Positions 52,832 through 62,233 are shown, counted from the stretch's first letter. The stretch is 64,000 nucleotides of DNA from Saccharothrix deserti (GCF_009769385.1 NZ_VKAB01000012.1:62001-126000), one strand, 5' to 3'. Numbers and translations are program-made. Notes: a model not told the origin generated them from the sequence alone.

Positions 52832-54321
52832 CCACCGACCTGCCCCACGCGCCGGAGTACGCCGAGCCGGTGGTGGACTGGCACCGGCTGGACGTCCGGA
52901 TGCTCATCGTCCGCCCGCTGAACGAACTGGTCGGCCTGGTGCCGCTGATGGTCGGCCTGCTGGTGCTCGGCGGGGGCGAGACGTGGCGGATCCTGACCAG
53001 TCTGGGCGTGATCGCGGCGATCGTGCTGTTCGGCCTGCTGCGCTGGCTCACCACCCGGTACCGGATCACCACCGAGCAGGTCGAGATGCACACCGGTCTG
53101 TTCGTGCGCAAGCGCCTGGCGGTGCCGCGCGACCGGATCCGCACCGTCGACCTGACCGCGAAGCTCGGGCACCGGCTGTTCGGGCTGTCCGCGATCCGGG
53201 TCGGCACCGGGCAGCGCGACCAGCCCGGCGAGGACGGCCTGACGCTGGACGCGGTGTCGTCGGCCGAGGCGGAACGGCTGCGCGTGCTGCTGCTCACCAT
53301 CGCCAAGGCGGAGAACCCGGCGGTGACCGAGGTCGCCGAGCAGCGGCCGGGCGTCGTGCTGTCCAAATGGGACAAGCGGTGGCTGCGGTACGCGCCGTTG
53401 ACGCTGTCCGGTCTGGTGGCGGCGGGTGCGTTGTTCGGCTTCGTGATGAACTTCGCGCGCGAGCTGGACATCGAGGTGTTCGACCCGATGACGCAGGCCG
53501 CGCACTGGGTCGCGGACCAGCCGATCGGGTTGACCATCGCGTTGTTCTCGGGCGTGGTGCTGCTGGTCGCCACGCTGGGCTCGGTGCTGGTGTACGTGGT
53601 GCAGTTCTGGGGCTACCAGCTGACCCGCGAGCCGGACGACACGGTCCGGGTGCGCCGTGGTCTGCTCACCACGCGTTCGGTTTCCGTTGCCGAACAACGA
53701 CTCCGCGGCGTCGAGCTGGTCGAACCGCTGCTGCTGCGGGCCGGACGGGGTGCGCACGCGAAGACGGTGACGACCGGTCTGGGCCGCAAGGGCGAGAGCA
53801 ACCTCCTGCTGCCGCCCGCGCCGGTCACCGAGGCGCACCGCGTGTCCGCGGCCGTTCTGCGACAGGACGAGTCTCCGACGACGACGCCGTTGCGCCGCCA
53901 CCCCTTGGCCGCGCTGCGCCGCCGGTTGGTGCGCGCCGTCGTGCCGTTGCTGGTGCTGGCGGCGGTCCTGGCGTGGTTCGCGCCGAGTTGGGCGTGGCAG
54001 GTCGTGCTGGCGCTGGTGCCGTTCTCCGCCGCCCTGGGCTGGGACCGCTACCGCTCGCTCGGCCACGCGTTGACCGACCGCTACCTGCTCGCACGGGCGG
54101 GTTCGGCGATCCGGGAAACCGTTGCGCTGCAACGCACCGGCATCATCGGCTGGCGCGTCTCCCGCTCGTTCTTCCAGCGCCGCGCGGGCCTGGTGACGAT
54201 CTCCGCCACCACCGCGGCGGGCGACGGTGCGTACCACGTGATCGACGTGGCCGAGGCCGACGGTCTGGCGTTGGCCGACGAGGCCGTGCCCGACCTGCTG
54301 CGGCCGTTCCTGGAGCGGTGA
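52828..54321 (+). CDS. PH domain-containing membrane protein (YdbT-like)
   Basis: A 497-residue partner of the preceding protein. It has three PH-like units alternating with pairs of membrane helices: helices at 35-75 (LNELVGLVPLMVGLLVLGG), a PH unit at about 75-160 (RYRITTEQVEMHTGLFVRKRL, RIRTVDLTAKLGHRLFGL), helices at 190-265 (LTIALFSGVVLLVATLGSVLVYVVQFW), a PH unit at 270-330 and another after helices near 375-405 (DRYLLARAGSAIRETVALQR). This is the YdbT layout. GTG 52828 overlaps the stop upstream, so both are made in a fixed ratio. Confidence 0.9.
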   Translation: MTTDLPHAPEYAEPVVDWHRLDVRMLIVRPLNELVGLVPLMVGLLVLGGGETWRILTSLGVIAAIVLFGLLRWLTTRYRITTEQVEMHTGLFVRKRLAVPRDRIRTVDLTAKLGHRLFGLSAIRVGTGQRDQPGEDGLTLDAVSSAEAERLRVLLLTIAKAENPAVTEVAEQRPGVVLSKWDKRWLRYAPLTLSGLVAAGALFGFVMNFARELDIEVFDPMTQAAHWVADQPIGLTIALFSGVVLLVATLGSVLVYVVQFWGYQLTREPDDTVRVRRGLLTTRSVSVAEQRLRGVELVEPLLLRAGRGAHAKTVTTGLGRKGESNLLLPPAPVTEAHRVSAAVLRQDESPTTTPLRRHPLAALRRRLVRAVVPLLVLAAVLAWFAPSWAWQVVLALVPFSAALGWDRYRSLGHALTDRYLLARAGSAIRETVALQRTGIIGWRVSRSFFQRRAGLVTISATTAAGDGAYHVIDVAEADGLALADEAVPDLLRPFLER

Positions 54322-54459
54322 GCGGCCGATCGGGGCGCCGGGACGGGTGCCGTCCGAAGTGGACGAAGCGGCGGCGGTGTGCCGGTCGTTGCCGGCGGCC
54401 CGGCCTGGTGCTGGACAACGCGGCCGACGCCGAGCAGGCGCGGCCGAGCCGGCCGACAG

Positions 54460-54485
54460 AGCTAGCCGACTGAGCTAGCCGACTG
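54460..54485. repeat. 13-bp tandem duplication at the GlxA-type gene's stop
   Basis: AGCTAGCCGACTG occurs twice in tandem (54460-54472, 54473-54485); each copy contains the TAG that ends the minus-strand gene. The remaining 54322-54459 spacer shows no gene or clear terminator. Confidence 0.75.
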
Positions 54486-55449
54486 AGCGGAACGTGGTCC
54501 GGTAGACGCTCGGCGCCACGCCCAACGTCGCGCTCATCTGCTGCCGCAACGCCGCACCCGTGCCGAAACCCGCGTGCCGGGCCACCTGGTCGATCGCCAG
54601 GTCCGTGGTCTCCAGCAGGTGCCGGGCCCGCTCGACCCGCTGCTGCGTGATCCACTTCCCCGGACTCACCCCGGTCTCCTCGCGGAACCGGCGGGTGAAC
54701 GTGCGCACGCTCATCCGGGCGTGCGCCGCCAGGGCGCGCAGCTCCAACGGCTCGTGCAGGTGTTCCTGGGCCCACGCGCGGGCGGGTGCGGTGGACGTGT
54801 CGGTCTCGTCCGGGATCGGGCGCACGATGTACTGCGACTGGCCGCCCGGCCGCCACGGCGGCACGACGCACCGGCGTGCGGCCATGTTCGCCACCTCGCT
54901 GCCGTGGTCGTGCCGGACGAGGTGCAGGCACAGGTCAACGCCCGCCGCGACGCCCGCCGAGGTGAGGACGTCGCCCTCGTCCACGAACAGCACGTCCGGG
55001 TCGAGGTCGACGTTCGGGAACAGGCGGCGGAAGTTGTCCGCGTGCGCCCAATGCGTGGTGGCCCGGCGGCCGTCCAGCAGACCGGCCGCGGCCAGCACGA
55101 ACGCGCCCGTGCAGATCGACATGACCCGCGCGCCCCGGTCCGCCGCCGCGAGGAGGGCGTCGCGCACCGGCTCGTCCAGCGTGCCGTCCTCCAGCACCCG
55201 CGCGCCGTAGTGCACGCCGGCCACGACGACCGTGTCCGCCTCCGCCAGCAGCTCCAGGCCGTGCTCGGGGGTGATGGTGAACCCCGCCGCGCTGCGCACC
55301 GGCCGTGCGCCGGGCGTGCAGATCCTGACCCGGTAGTACCGCCGCGCCTGCTCGTCGCGGGCGGCGTTGAAGACCTGCGTGGGCGTGCCGAGGTCGAACG
55401 TCACCACCTCGTCCAGCGCGAGCACGGCGACCAGGTGACGGCTGTCCAT
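54475..55449 (-). CDS. GlxA-family (DJ-1/PfpI + AraC) transcriptional regulator
   Basis: A 324-residue regulator. The N-terminal class-I amidotransferase-like domain (1-190) has VVVAGVHYGARVLEDGTL, the nucleophile-elbow-like SICTGAFVLAAAGLLDGR near 110 with a Cys, and THWAHADNFRRLFP. The C-terminal AraC domain (about 215-320) includes LRALAAHARMSVRTFTRRFR and IDQVARHAGFGTGAALRQQM. This architecture is the GlxA/FtrA type, acting as an activator. ATG 55449 (MDSRHLVAVLAL) is chosen over 55476. The MFS gene diverges 71 bp away, so it is a likely target. Confidence 0.93.
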   Translation of the reverse strand: MDSRHLVAVLALDEVVTFDLGTPTQVFNAARDEQARRYYRVRICTPGARPVRSAAGFTITPEHGLELLAEADTVVVAGVHYGARVLEDGTLDEPVRDALLAAADRGARVMSICTGAFVLAAAGLLDGRRATTHWAHADNFRRLFPNVDLDPDVLFVDEGDVLTSAGVAAGVDLCLHLVRHDHGSEVANMAARRCVVPPWRPGGQSQYIVRPIPDETDTSTAPARAWAQEHLHEPLELRALAAHARMSVRTFTRRFREETGVSPGKWITQQRVERARHLLETTDLAIDQVARHAGFGTGAALRQQMSATLGVAPSVYRTTFRSVG

Positions 55450-55520
55450 GGCCCGATTCTTGCACATGATGGCCATCGAGCCACTTTCCGGAACCGCAAC
55501 GGATCACGGACGCTGGCCGC

Positions 55521-56816
55521 GTGATTCGCAACAGGCAGAACTGGGCGTGGGTCGTCGCCGGTGTCGGTTTCATCGCGCTCATCGGAGCCGCGGCGTTCCG
55601 GGCGACGCCGGGCGCGTTGATCGAACCGCTGCAACGCGAGTTCGGCTGGTCCACCGCCACCATCGGCTTCGCCGTGTCGGTCAACCTGATGCTGTTCGGC
55701 CTGACCGCGCCGTTCGCCGCCGCCCTGATGGAGCGCTTCGGCGTGCGCAAGGTCGTGGCGAGCGCGTTGACGCTGGTCGCGGTGGGCAGCGGGTTGACCG
55801 TGTTCATGACGACGGCCTGGCAGCTCGTGCTGTTCTGGGGCGTGCTGGTGGGCCTGGGCACCGGTTCGATGGCGCTGGCGTTCGTGGCCACCATCACCGG
55901 CCGCTGGTTCGTGAAGCACCGGGGCCTGGTCACCGGCGTGCTCGCGGCGGGCGGTGCGACCGGTCAGCTGGTGTTCCTGCCGGTGGTGGCGACGGTGTCC
56001 GAGTCGTCGGGCTGGCGCACCGCTTCGATCGTGGTGTCCATCGGGGCCCTCGCGGTGGTGCCGCTGGTGCTGCTGTTCCTCCGCGACCACCCCGCCGACC
56101 TGGGGATTCCGCCCTACGGCGGTGACGCGATCGTGCCCGTGCCGCCGACCACCGGCGGTGCCGCCCGCCGTGCCGTCGGAGCCCTGACCAGCGCCGCCCG
56201 CACCGGACCGTTCTGGTTCCTCGCGGCCGGCTTCGCGATCTGCGGGGCGACCACGAACGGCCTGGTCGGCACCCACTTCATCCCCGCCGCCCACGACCAC
56301 GGCATGCCCACGACGACGGCGGCGGGCCTGCTCGCCATGGTCGGCATCTTCGACATCGTCGGCACGGTGCTGTCGGGTTGGCTCACCGATCGGGTGGACT
56401 CGCGGATCCTGCTCGCCGTCTACTACGCGCTGCGCGGCGCGTCACTGCTGCTCCTGCCGCAGCTGTTCCACGACTCGGTGCACCCGTCGATGCTCGTGTT
56501 CATCATCTTCTACGGCCTCGACTGGGTGGCCACCGTGCCACCGACCGTCGCCCTGTGCCGCGAGGTCTTCGGCCTCTCCGCACCGGTCGTCTTCGGCTGG
56601 GTCTTCGCCTCGCACCAACTGGGCGCCGCCTTCGCCGCCACCGCCGCCGGCCTCACCCGCGACACCTTCGGCAACTACGCGCCCGCCTGGTACGTCGCCG
56701 GCCTGCTCAGCATCGGCGCCGCGTTCCTGTCCATGAAGGTCAAGCGCTCACCGGCGCTTCCGAGCAGCCCCGAAAACCCCACGGGCGATCTCATGCCCGA
56801 GAGCACCCGAGGCTGA
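55521..56816 (+). CDS. MFS transporter
   Basis: A 431-residue 12-helix permease. The N-half has FGVRKVVASALTLVAVGSG (motif A-like loop) and LGTGSMALAFVATITGRWFVKHRG, which is typical of the monocarboxylate/oxalate-formate antiporter-like (OFA/MCT) group. The C-half has VGIFDIVGTVLSGWLTDRVDSRILL. GTG 55521 starts MIRNRQNWAWVV. It probably exports or imports an organic anion under the divergent GlxA-type regulator. The C-terminal ~20 residues (PALPSSPENPTGDLMPESTRG) are antisense to a decayed helicase gene, so the original end of the protein was likely shorter or replaced. Confidence 0.92.
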   Translation: MIRNRQNWAWVVAGVGFIALIGAAAFRATPGALIEPLQREFGWSTATIGFAVSVNLMLFGLTAPFAAALMERFGVRKVVASALTLVAVGSGLTVFMTTAWQLVLFWGVLVGLGTGSMALAFVATITGRWFVKHRGLVTGVLAAGGATGQLVFLPVVATVSESSGWRTASIVVSIGALAVVPLVLLFLRDHPADLGIPPYGGDAIVPVPPTTGGAARRAVGALTSAARTGPFWFLAAGFAICGATTNGLVGTHFIPAAHDHGMPTTTAAGLLAMVGIFDIVGTVLSGWLTDRVDSRILLAVYYALRGASLLLLPQLFHDSVHPSMLVFIIFYGLDWVATVPPTVALCREVFGLSAPVVFGWVFASHQLGAAFAATAAGLTRDTFGNYAPAWYVAGLLSIGAAFLSMKVKRSPALPSSPENPTGDLMPESTRG

Positions 56817-57100
56817 TCGGAGGAGCGACTTCACCGCCGCGTTGCCGAGCACCTGCTCCACCACGCCCGGCTCGTCGCGTTCCGGCTTCGGTGGTGGCAC
56901 CTCCTCGTGCCGGTCCAGCGGGGGCGCCACCCTGGCGGTCAGCTTCCCGTAGGCCGACCCGCGGCCACCCCGTCTCCGCGTACTTGCCGTGCAACTCCGA
57001 CGACGCGGCGGCCTGCTTGATCGCATCCGACCCGATCGTGTCCATCAAGGACCGCGGCGCGCGCAGCCGGGTCCACGCCACCGTCGTCGGCGCGCCTTCG
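56748..57100 (-). pseudogene. 3' remnant of a HerA-like helicase (DUF853) gene
   Basis: Two overlapping minus-strand frames together read as the C-terminus of a HerA-like/DUF853 ATPase. Around 57100-56990 one frame encodes GAPTTVAWTRLRAPRSLMDT and IGSDAIKQAAASSELHGKYA, and a second frame continues with AYGKLTARVAPPLDRHEE, then VVEQVLGNAAVKSLLRSASG and ALGHEIARGVFGAARKRR to the stop at 56748. A frameshift of one base separates them near 56960-56990. All upstream parts, including the ATPase motifs, are gone. This is a decayed fragment; it overlaps the 3' end of the MFS gene on the other strand by 69 bp. Confidence 0.75.
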
Positions 57101-57257
57101 AGCGCCGCGCCGAACCCGATGGCCGCACCCTCCGTGGCGCAACCGGCGGCGATGTCGCTCTGGGCCGTCATTGCGACGAGCGTAATGAGATTGGTAGGGC
57201 CCGCCACCCGAAGCGACGCGGGTCCGGCACGACCGGGCGACTAGGCTCGCCCTGGTG

Positions 57258-57866
57258 ATGGATCGCTTGGTGTGGATCGACTGCGAGATGACAGGCCTCG
57301 ACCTGGGCAAGGACGCCTTGATCGAGATCGCGGCGTTGGTGACCGACGCGGAGCTGAACGTGCTCGGCGAGGGGGTCGACGTGGTGATCCACGCCGACGA
57401 CACCGCGCTCGACTCGATGCCGGACGTCGTCATGCAGATGCACGCCAAGTCCGGGCTCACCGAGGAGGTCCGGCGGTCCACCGTGACGATCGCCGACGCC
57501 GAGGCGCAGGTGCTGGCCTACATCAAGGAGTGGGTGCCGGACCCGCGCACCGCGCCGCTGGCGGGCAACTCCATCGCCACCGACCGCGGGTTCATCGCCC
57601 GCGACATGCCCGCGCTCGACGCCCACCTGCACTACCGCATGGTCGACGTGTCGTCGATCAAGGAGCTGTGCCGGCGCTGGTACCCGCGCATCTACTACGC
57701 GCAGCCCGAGAAGGGCCTGGCGCACCGCGCGCTCGCCGACATCCGGGAGTCCATCCGGGAGTTGGCGTACTACCGGCGCACGGCGTTCGTGCCGCAGCCG
57801 GGGCCGTCGTCGGAGCAGGCGCAGGCCGTGGCCGCCGAGCTCCTGGCGGCCGACGGCCTGAAATAG
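57258..57866 (+). CDS. orn: Oligoribonuclease
   Basis: A 202-residue DEDDh 3'-5' exonuclease that degrades very short RNA (2-5 nt), including pGpG from c-di-GMP breakdown; essential in many bacteria. The Exo motifs are visible: [20 protein letters not shown] (Asp/Glu of ExoI), [18 protein letters not shown] (ExoII) and [15 protein letters not shown] (ExoIII His/Asp), with [14 protein letters not shown]. Length and sequence fit orn of actinobacteria. A GTG immediately upstream (57255) is an equally possible start. The gene is followed by tRNA-His. Confidence 0.97.
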   Translation: MDRLVWIDCEMTGLDLGKDALIEIAALVTDAELNVLGEGVDVVIHADDTALDSMPDVVMQMHAKSGLTEEVRRSTVTIADAEAQVLAYIKEWVPDPRTAPLAGNSIATDRGFIARDMPALDAHLHYRMVDVSSIKELCRRWYPRIYYAQPEKGLAHRALADIRESIRELAYYRRTAFVPQPGPSSEQAQAVAAELLAADGLK

Positions 57867-57927
57867 GGTCGATTTCAGACCCGGCGGTAGGGCACTGTAT
57901 GCTTCATCCGCCGGGTCAGCCGGTCTT

Positions 57928-58004
57928 GGTGGGTGTAGCTCAGCTGGCAGAGCACTGGGTTGTGATCCCAGGTGTCGCGGGTTCAAGTCCCGTCACTCAC
58001 CCCA
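57928..58004 (+). tRNA. tRNA-His (anticodon GTG)
   Basis: Cloverleaf: acceptor GTGGGTG/CACTCAC, D arm GCTC-GAGC, anticodon stem CTGGG/CCCAG with loop TTGTGAT (anticodon GTG), T arm GCGGG-TTCAAGT-CCCGT. The additional G-1 (57928) faces C73, the identity mark of tRNA-His, and CCA is encoded (58002-58004). A TATGCT -10 element lies at 57898-57903. Confidence 0.97.
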
Positions 58005-58010
58005 AGCGAA

Positions 58011-58047
58011 ACGCCCCTCGACACCTTGTCGAGGGGCGTCTTCTTTT
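58011..58047 (+). terminator. Terminator of tRNA-His
   Basis: A perfect 13-bp stem (ACGCCCCTCGACA with TGTCGAGGGGCGT) closes a CCT loop, followed by CTTCTTTT. Confidence 0.95.
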
Positions 58048-58073
58048 GTCCGTCCCCCTGCCGTGGAGTTGTC

Positions 58074-59705
58074 ATGAGCGCCACACTCGTCGCGAAGGAC
58101 CTGGCCGCCGGGCACGGCGACCGCGTGCTGTTCTCCGGGCTGGACCTCGTCGTCGCGCCCGGCGACGTGATCGGCCTGGTCGGGGCGAACGGCGCGGGCA
58201 AGTCGACGTTGCTGAGGACGTTGGCCGGCCTGCTGCCCGCCGAGCGGGGTGTGATCCGCCTCTCCCCCGTGACCGCGACCGTCGGGCACCTGCCGCAGGA
58301 GCCCGACCGGCGTCCGGGCGAGACGGTGCGCGCTTTCCTGGCGCGGCGGACGGGCGTGACGCAGGCGCAGGCCGGGCTGGACCGGGCCACCGAGGCGTTG
58401 ACCACGGGTTCCGCCGACGACGGCTACTCCGAGGCGTTGGAGAAGTGGCTGGCGTTGGGCGGCGCGGACCTGGAGGAACGGTCGCTGGAGGTGGCGGCCG
58501 AGCTGGGGCTGGACGTGTCGCTCGACCTGCCGATGACGGCGCTGTCCGGCGGCCAGGCGGCACGGGCCAGCATGGCGTCGTTGCTGCTGAGCCGGTACGA
58601 CGTGTTCCTGCTGGACGAGCCGACCAACGACCTGGACCTGGACGGTCTGGCGCGGCTGGAGCGGTTCGTGACGGGGCTGCGCGCGGGAACCGTGCTGGTG
58701 TCGCACGACCGCGAGTTCCTGGCCCGCACGGTGACCCGGGTGGTGGAGCTGGACCTGGCACAGCAGCAGGTGCGGTCCTACGGCGGCGGGTACGAGTCGT
58801 ACCTGGAGGAGCGGGAGATCGCCCGCAGGCACGCGCGGGACGAGTACGACGAGTACGCGTCCACGCGGTCGGCGTTGGAGGAGCGGGCGCGGACGCAGCG
58901 GTCGTGGATGGAGAAGGGCGTGAAGAACGCCCGGCGCAAGGCCCCGGACAACGACAAGGTGGGGCGCAAGTTCCGTTCCGAGGCGACCGAGAAGCAGGCG
59001 TCGAAGGCCCGGCAGACCGAACGGCTGATCGAACGGCTGGACGTGGTCGAGGAGCCGCGCAAGGAGTGGGACCTGCGGATGGAGATCGCCGCCGCGCCCC
59101 GGTCCGGCGCGGTCGTCGCGGTGCTGCGGGCGGCGGTGGTGACGCGGGGGTCGTTCACGCTGGGGCCGGTGGACCTCCAGGTGGACTGGGCGGACCGGAT
59201 CGCCATCACCGGGGCGAACGGCTCGGGCAAGTCGACGCTGCTGGCCGCGCTGCTCGGCCGCGTCACGCCTGATTCAGGCTCGTCGTCCCTGGGTTCGGGC
59301 GTGGTGGTGGGCGAGATCGACCAGGCGCGCGGGCTGTTCCTGGGCGACGAGCCGTTGCTGGACGCCTTCGGTGCCGCCGTGCCGGATTTGGTGGCGGCCG
59401 ACGTGCGCACGTTGCTGGCGAAGTTCGGGCTGAAGGCGGCGCACGTGCTGCGACCGGCCGCGTCCCTCTCCCCCGGTGAACGCACCCGTGCCGCGTTGGC
59501 GCTGCTCCAGGCACGCGGGGTGAACCTGCTGGTCCTGGACGAGCCGACGAACCACCTGGACCTGCCCGCGATCGAACAGCTGGAGTCCGCGCTCGACTCG
59601 TACACCGGCACCCTGCTGCTGGTCACGCACGACCGGCGGATGCTGGACGCGGTGCGAACGACCCGCCGCCTGGTGGTGGCGGCGGGTCGTGTCACAGACC
59701 TCTAG
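58074..59705 (+). CDS. ABC-F family ATPase
   Basis: A 543-residue soluble protein with two ABC domains. Walker A motifs are GANGAGKST near 37 and GANGSGKST near 385. Signature and Walker B motifs are ALSGGQAARAS with VFLLDEPTNDLD near 180, and SLSPGERTRAA with LVLDEPTNHLD near 480. A ~75-residue charged linker (REIARRHARDEYDEYASTRS) lies between. Such proteins bind the ribosomal E site and act in antibiotic resistance (ARE) or translation rescue. The short linker and the actinobacterial context suggest the resistance-type group, but this is undecided. ATG 58074 is chosen with GGAG upstream. Confidence 0.93.
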   Translation: MSATLVAKDLAAGHGDRVLFSGLDLVVAPGDVIGLVGANGAGKSTLLRTLAGLLPAERGVIRLSPVTATVGHLPQEPDRRPGETVRAFLARRTGVTQAQAGLDRATEALTTGSADDGYSEALEKWLALGGADLEERSLEVAAELGLDVSLDLPMTALSGGQAARASMASLLLSRYDVFLLDEPTNDLDLDGLARLERFVTGLRAGTVLVSHDREFLARTVTRVVELDLAQQQVRSYGGGYESYLEEREIARRHARDEYDEYASTRSALEERARTQRSWMEKGVKNARRKAPDNDKVGRKFRSEATEKQASKARQTERLIERLDVVEEPRKEWDLRMEIAAAPRSGAVVAVLRAAVVTRGSFTLGPVDLQVDWADRIAITGANGSGKSTLLAALLGRVTPDSGSSSLGSGVVVGEIDQARGLFLGDEPLLDAFGAAVPDLVAADVRTLLAKFGLKAAHVLRPAASLSPGERTRAALALLQARGVNLLVLDEPTNHLDLPAIEQLESALDSYTGTLLLVTHDRRMLDAVRTTRRLVVAAGRVTDL

Positions 59706-59717
59706 TCAGCGCTCCGG

Positions 59718-60905
59718 TCAGCGGTTGCCCTTGACCCACTGGTCCCACGGGATCTGCCAGTCGCCGAAGCCGTCCCAGGACTCCAGGACCGGGCCGCCGG
59801 AGTTGGTGACGACCACGATGTCGCCCTGCTTGGAGTTGTCGAACACCCACTTGGCGTTCTCCGGCGAGAGGTTCAGGCAGCCGTGGCTGACGTTGCGCCT
59901 GCCCTGGTCGCCGATCGACCACGGCGCGCTGTGGAAGAAGATGCCGGAGTTCGACATCCGGTAGGCCCAGTCGACCGGGGTGACGTAGCCGCCCGCCTCC
60001 AGGGAGAGGCCGTAGGTGCGGGAGTCCATCACCATGTGCGCGTGCTTCTCCATGAGCACGTATGTGCCCGTGGGGGTGGGGTTCTGCGCGTCGCCCATCG
60101 AGGTCGGCATGGTGCGCACGACCTGGCCGTTGACCTTGGTGACCACCTGGTGGGTCTGGCCGTCCGCCTCGTGGACGACCGCGTCACCGATCGTCGTGGT
60201 GATGAGGCGGTCTTCCTCGCCGTAGACGCCGTTGCCGACGTGCTTGCCGTAGATCTTGGCGTTGATGGTGACCTTGGTGCCGGGCGCCCAGTAGTTCTGC
60301 GGGCGCCAGTGCGCGGTCTTCTCGTCGAACCAGTAGAAGGCGCCCTCGACGCGCGGTTCCGTGGTGATCGAGATCATCGCCTCGGCTGCGGCCTTGTCGG
60401 CGATCGGCTCGTCGAAGTAGAAGGCGAGCGGTTGGCCGACACCGACCGTGGTGCCGTCCTGCGGGTTGACCGAGAGGTAGGTCAACGTGCGCGGCTTGAC
60501 GGTGGTGAAGCTGGACGTCTTGGTGACCGGCTTCCCGTCGGCGCCCTCACCCGTCACGGCCAACGTGTAGGTCTTCTGGTAGCCCAGGGGTTCCGTGTTG
60601 GTCCACTGGAGGCCGTCGGGGCTCACCTGGCCGGCGACGGCCTTGCCCTCGGGGTTGGTCAACACGACCTGGGTGAGCTTGCCGTCGGTGGCCGTGACCA
60701 CGACCGGCGAGCCCGGCGCCACGTCGACCGCCGCGTCCGCGGGGCCCGTGGTCAACGACACGGGCTTCGGCGGCGGTGTGGACGAGGTCGTGGTGGAGGT
60801 CTGGCCGGCGTCCCCGGTGGCGGCCGAGCCAGATGAACAACTTGTGATCAACGTCGCAACCAACCCGATCGCGACGATTGCGAGCGTCCCCCGCTTGCGG
60901 TGCAT
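59718..60905 (-). CDS. L,D-transpeptidase lipoprotein (mycobacterial Ldt type)
   Basis: A 395-residue envelope enzyme that forms 3-3 cross-links in peptidoglycan. A lipobox GLVATLITSC puts the lipidated Cys near 23, then a Thr/Pro-rich linker, two immunoglobulin-like domains (about 50-145 and 150-250, e.g. LTYLSVNPQDGTTVGVGQPL), and the YkuD catalytic domain (255-380). The active site is FFHSAPWSIGDQGRRNVSHG with Cys343 in SHGCLNLS. The C-terminal cap (SWDGFGDWQIPWDQWV) is typical of LdtMt2-like proteins. Its stop is 12 bp from the convergent ABC-F stop. Carbapenems are the known inhibitors of the family. Confidence 0.96.
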   Translation of the reverse strand: MHRKRGTLAIVAIGLVATLITSCSSGSAATGDAGQTSTTTSSTPPPKPVSLTTGPADAAVDVAPGSPVVVTATDGKLTQVVLTNPEGKAVAGQVSPDGLQWTNTEPLGYQKTYTLAVTGEGADGKPVTKTSSFTTVKPRTLTYLSVNPQDGTTVGVGQPLAFYFDEPIADKAAAEAMISITTEPRVEGAFYWFDEKTAHWRPQNYWAPGTKVTINAKIYGKHVGNGVYGEEDRLITTTIGDAVVHEADGQTHQVVTKVNGQVVRTMPTSMGDAQNPTPTGTYVLMEKHAHMVMDSRTYGLSLEAGGYVTPVDWAYRMSNSGIFFHSAPWSIGDQGRRNVSHGCLNLSPENAKWVFDNSKQGDIVVVTNSGGPVLESWDGFGDWQIPWDQWVKGNR

Positions 60906-61138
60906 CCCGTCCTCCGGTTCATCCCCTCAACACCGAGACCGCCTGCGACAGGAGTCCGCCGGTGTCCCCTGACAAGGTGACGCCTGGAGGGTTGACGATG
61001 TTGCCCGAGATGCTGGATCGTTACCAAGGCGAAGTTCCCCCTGCGTCAGGGCGGCACACCCACCCTGACCAGGCGATTGGGAGCTCCGTCAGACGCTGTG
61101 CTAATGTTCTCCGCGTCGGACAGAGCAAGACAGTCCGA
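60906..61138. other. Spacer between Ldt gene and tRNA-Lys
   Basis: This 233-bp region must contain the promoters of the minus-strand Ldt gene and of tRNA-Lys. A possible tRNA promoter is TTGGGA (61078) and TAATGT (61103), with a rather long spacer. A TTGACG at about 61000 could be another -35. No gene is apparent. Confidence 0.4.
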
Positions 61139-61211
<73 letters not shown>

Positions 61212-61218
61212 CAACACA

Positions 61219-61255
61219 GAAGCAGGCCGGAATTCACCCGGCCTGCTTCTTTTTT
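61219..61255 (+). terminator. Terminator of tRNA-Lys
   Basis: A perfect 12-bp stem (GAAGCAGGCCGG with CCGGCCTGCTTC), 7-base loop, followed by TTTTTT. Confidence 0.96.
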
Positions 61256-61416
61256 CGTTTCCGGGTGTATTCACGCCAAGCCCTCACCGTCCCCAGTCGC
61301 GCTCGTGCGCCCAGCCGCTTCGACTGGGGCTTGAAGGTGCTCGGCGCATCGGCGCTGCGATGTCGGGCGAAATCGACGAAAAGTCTCCGGGACGACTTCG
61401 ACGAAACACTTGGGGT

Positions 61417-62150
61417 ATGGATGTCGGAGATCACAAACCGCAGGTGACGAAGGCTGCCGTCAAGCCCGCCTTCAGCCGGGAAGAACACCGCCGGTGGTGG
61501 ACGTTGGCGGTGGTGAGCGCGGCGCAGCTCCTGGTGGTCTTGGACGGCACGATCGCGAACATCGCGCTGCCGTCGGCGCAGGACGCGCTCGGCATGTCCG
61601 ACGCGAGCAGGTAATGGGCGATCACCGCGTACGCGCTGACCTTCGGCGGACTGCTGTTGATCGGCGGTCGGATCAGCGGTGCGCTCGGCCACCGGCGCAC
61701 GTTCCTGATCGGCCTGACCGGCTTCGCCGCGGCCTCCGCGCTGGGCGGCGCGGCCGTGAACCCTCCGATTCTGTTCGGGGCGCGTGCGCTGCAAGGTGTG
61801 TTCGCCGCCGCTGCCGGGATGTTCATCCTGACCAGGTTGACGTCGGAGAGCACGGACGTCCGGGCCATCCCCGGCAGCTTCGTGGTGAACATCGGCGATC
61901 TGATGGCCCGGTGGACGGGAGGCCGGTGGGTGTCGACCATGCACCGAGTCGTCAACCCGGACCGGGGCGACATCCCCTCCCGCCTGTCCGTCCCGTTCTT
62001 CTACCAACCCAACCACGACACCCGAGTCGACCCCCTGCACCCGCTCGCCGCGTCAGCCGACGAACGACGTTCGCCCCGTGATCGCCGGGGAGTCGATGGC
62101 GATGAAGACACAGAAGCTGTTCGCGACGGCACCGCAGATCGGCAGCCGAC
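61417..62150 (+). pseudogene. Composite pseudogene: MFS drug transporter N-terminus joined to a 2OG-Fe(II) oxygenase C-terminus
   Basis: From ATG 61417 the frame encodes a DHA2-type MFS start: RRWWTLAVVSAAQLLVVLDG, then TIANIALPSAQDAL and DASR. An in-frame TAA at 61612 interrupts it where a Q codon (CAG) is expected. The same frame then continues as WAITAYALTFGGLLLIGGRI to ALQGVFAAAAGMFILTRL (about 61850), equal to roughly the first three helices. It joins directly to IPGSFVVNIGDLMARWTGG and RWVSTMHRVVNPD, the C-terminal half of an isopenicillin-N-synthase-like 2OG oxygenase. A +1 frameshift near 62050 leads to PTNDVRPVIAGESMAMKTQK. Stop, deletion fusion and frameshift show it is dead. Confidence 0.85.
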
Positions 62151-62155
62151 AGCAC

Positions 62156-62189
62156 AAAGCCAGGCCGGCATTCTCGCCGGCCTGGCTTT
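62156..62189 (+). terminator. Strong stem-loop terminator
   Basis: A perfect 14-bp stem (AAAGCCAGGCCGGC with GCCGGCCTGGCTTT) around ATTCTC, similar in form to the tRNA terminators. It ends the composite pseudogene region; a tail of CTATTCC follows. Confidence 0.9.
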
Positions 62190-62233
62190 CTATTCCGTTC
62201 TTTCCGGACATCCGGATCCGCTGTCCGGCGTCC

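Noticed and set aside
61360-61614. Intact 85-residue small membrane protein
   Set aside because: It is the start of an MFS transporter cut by TAA, with transporter sequence continuing in the same frame.
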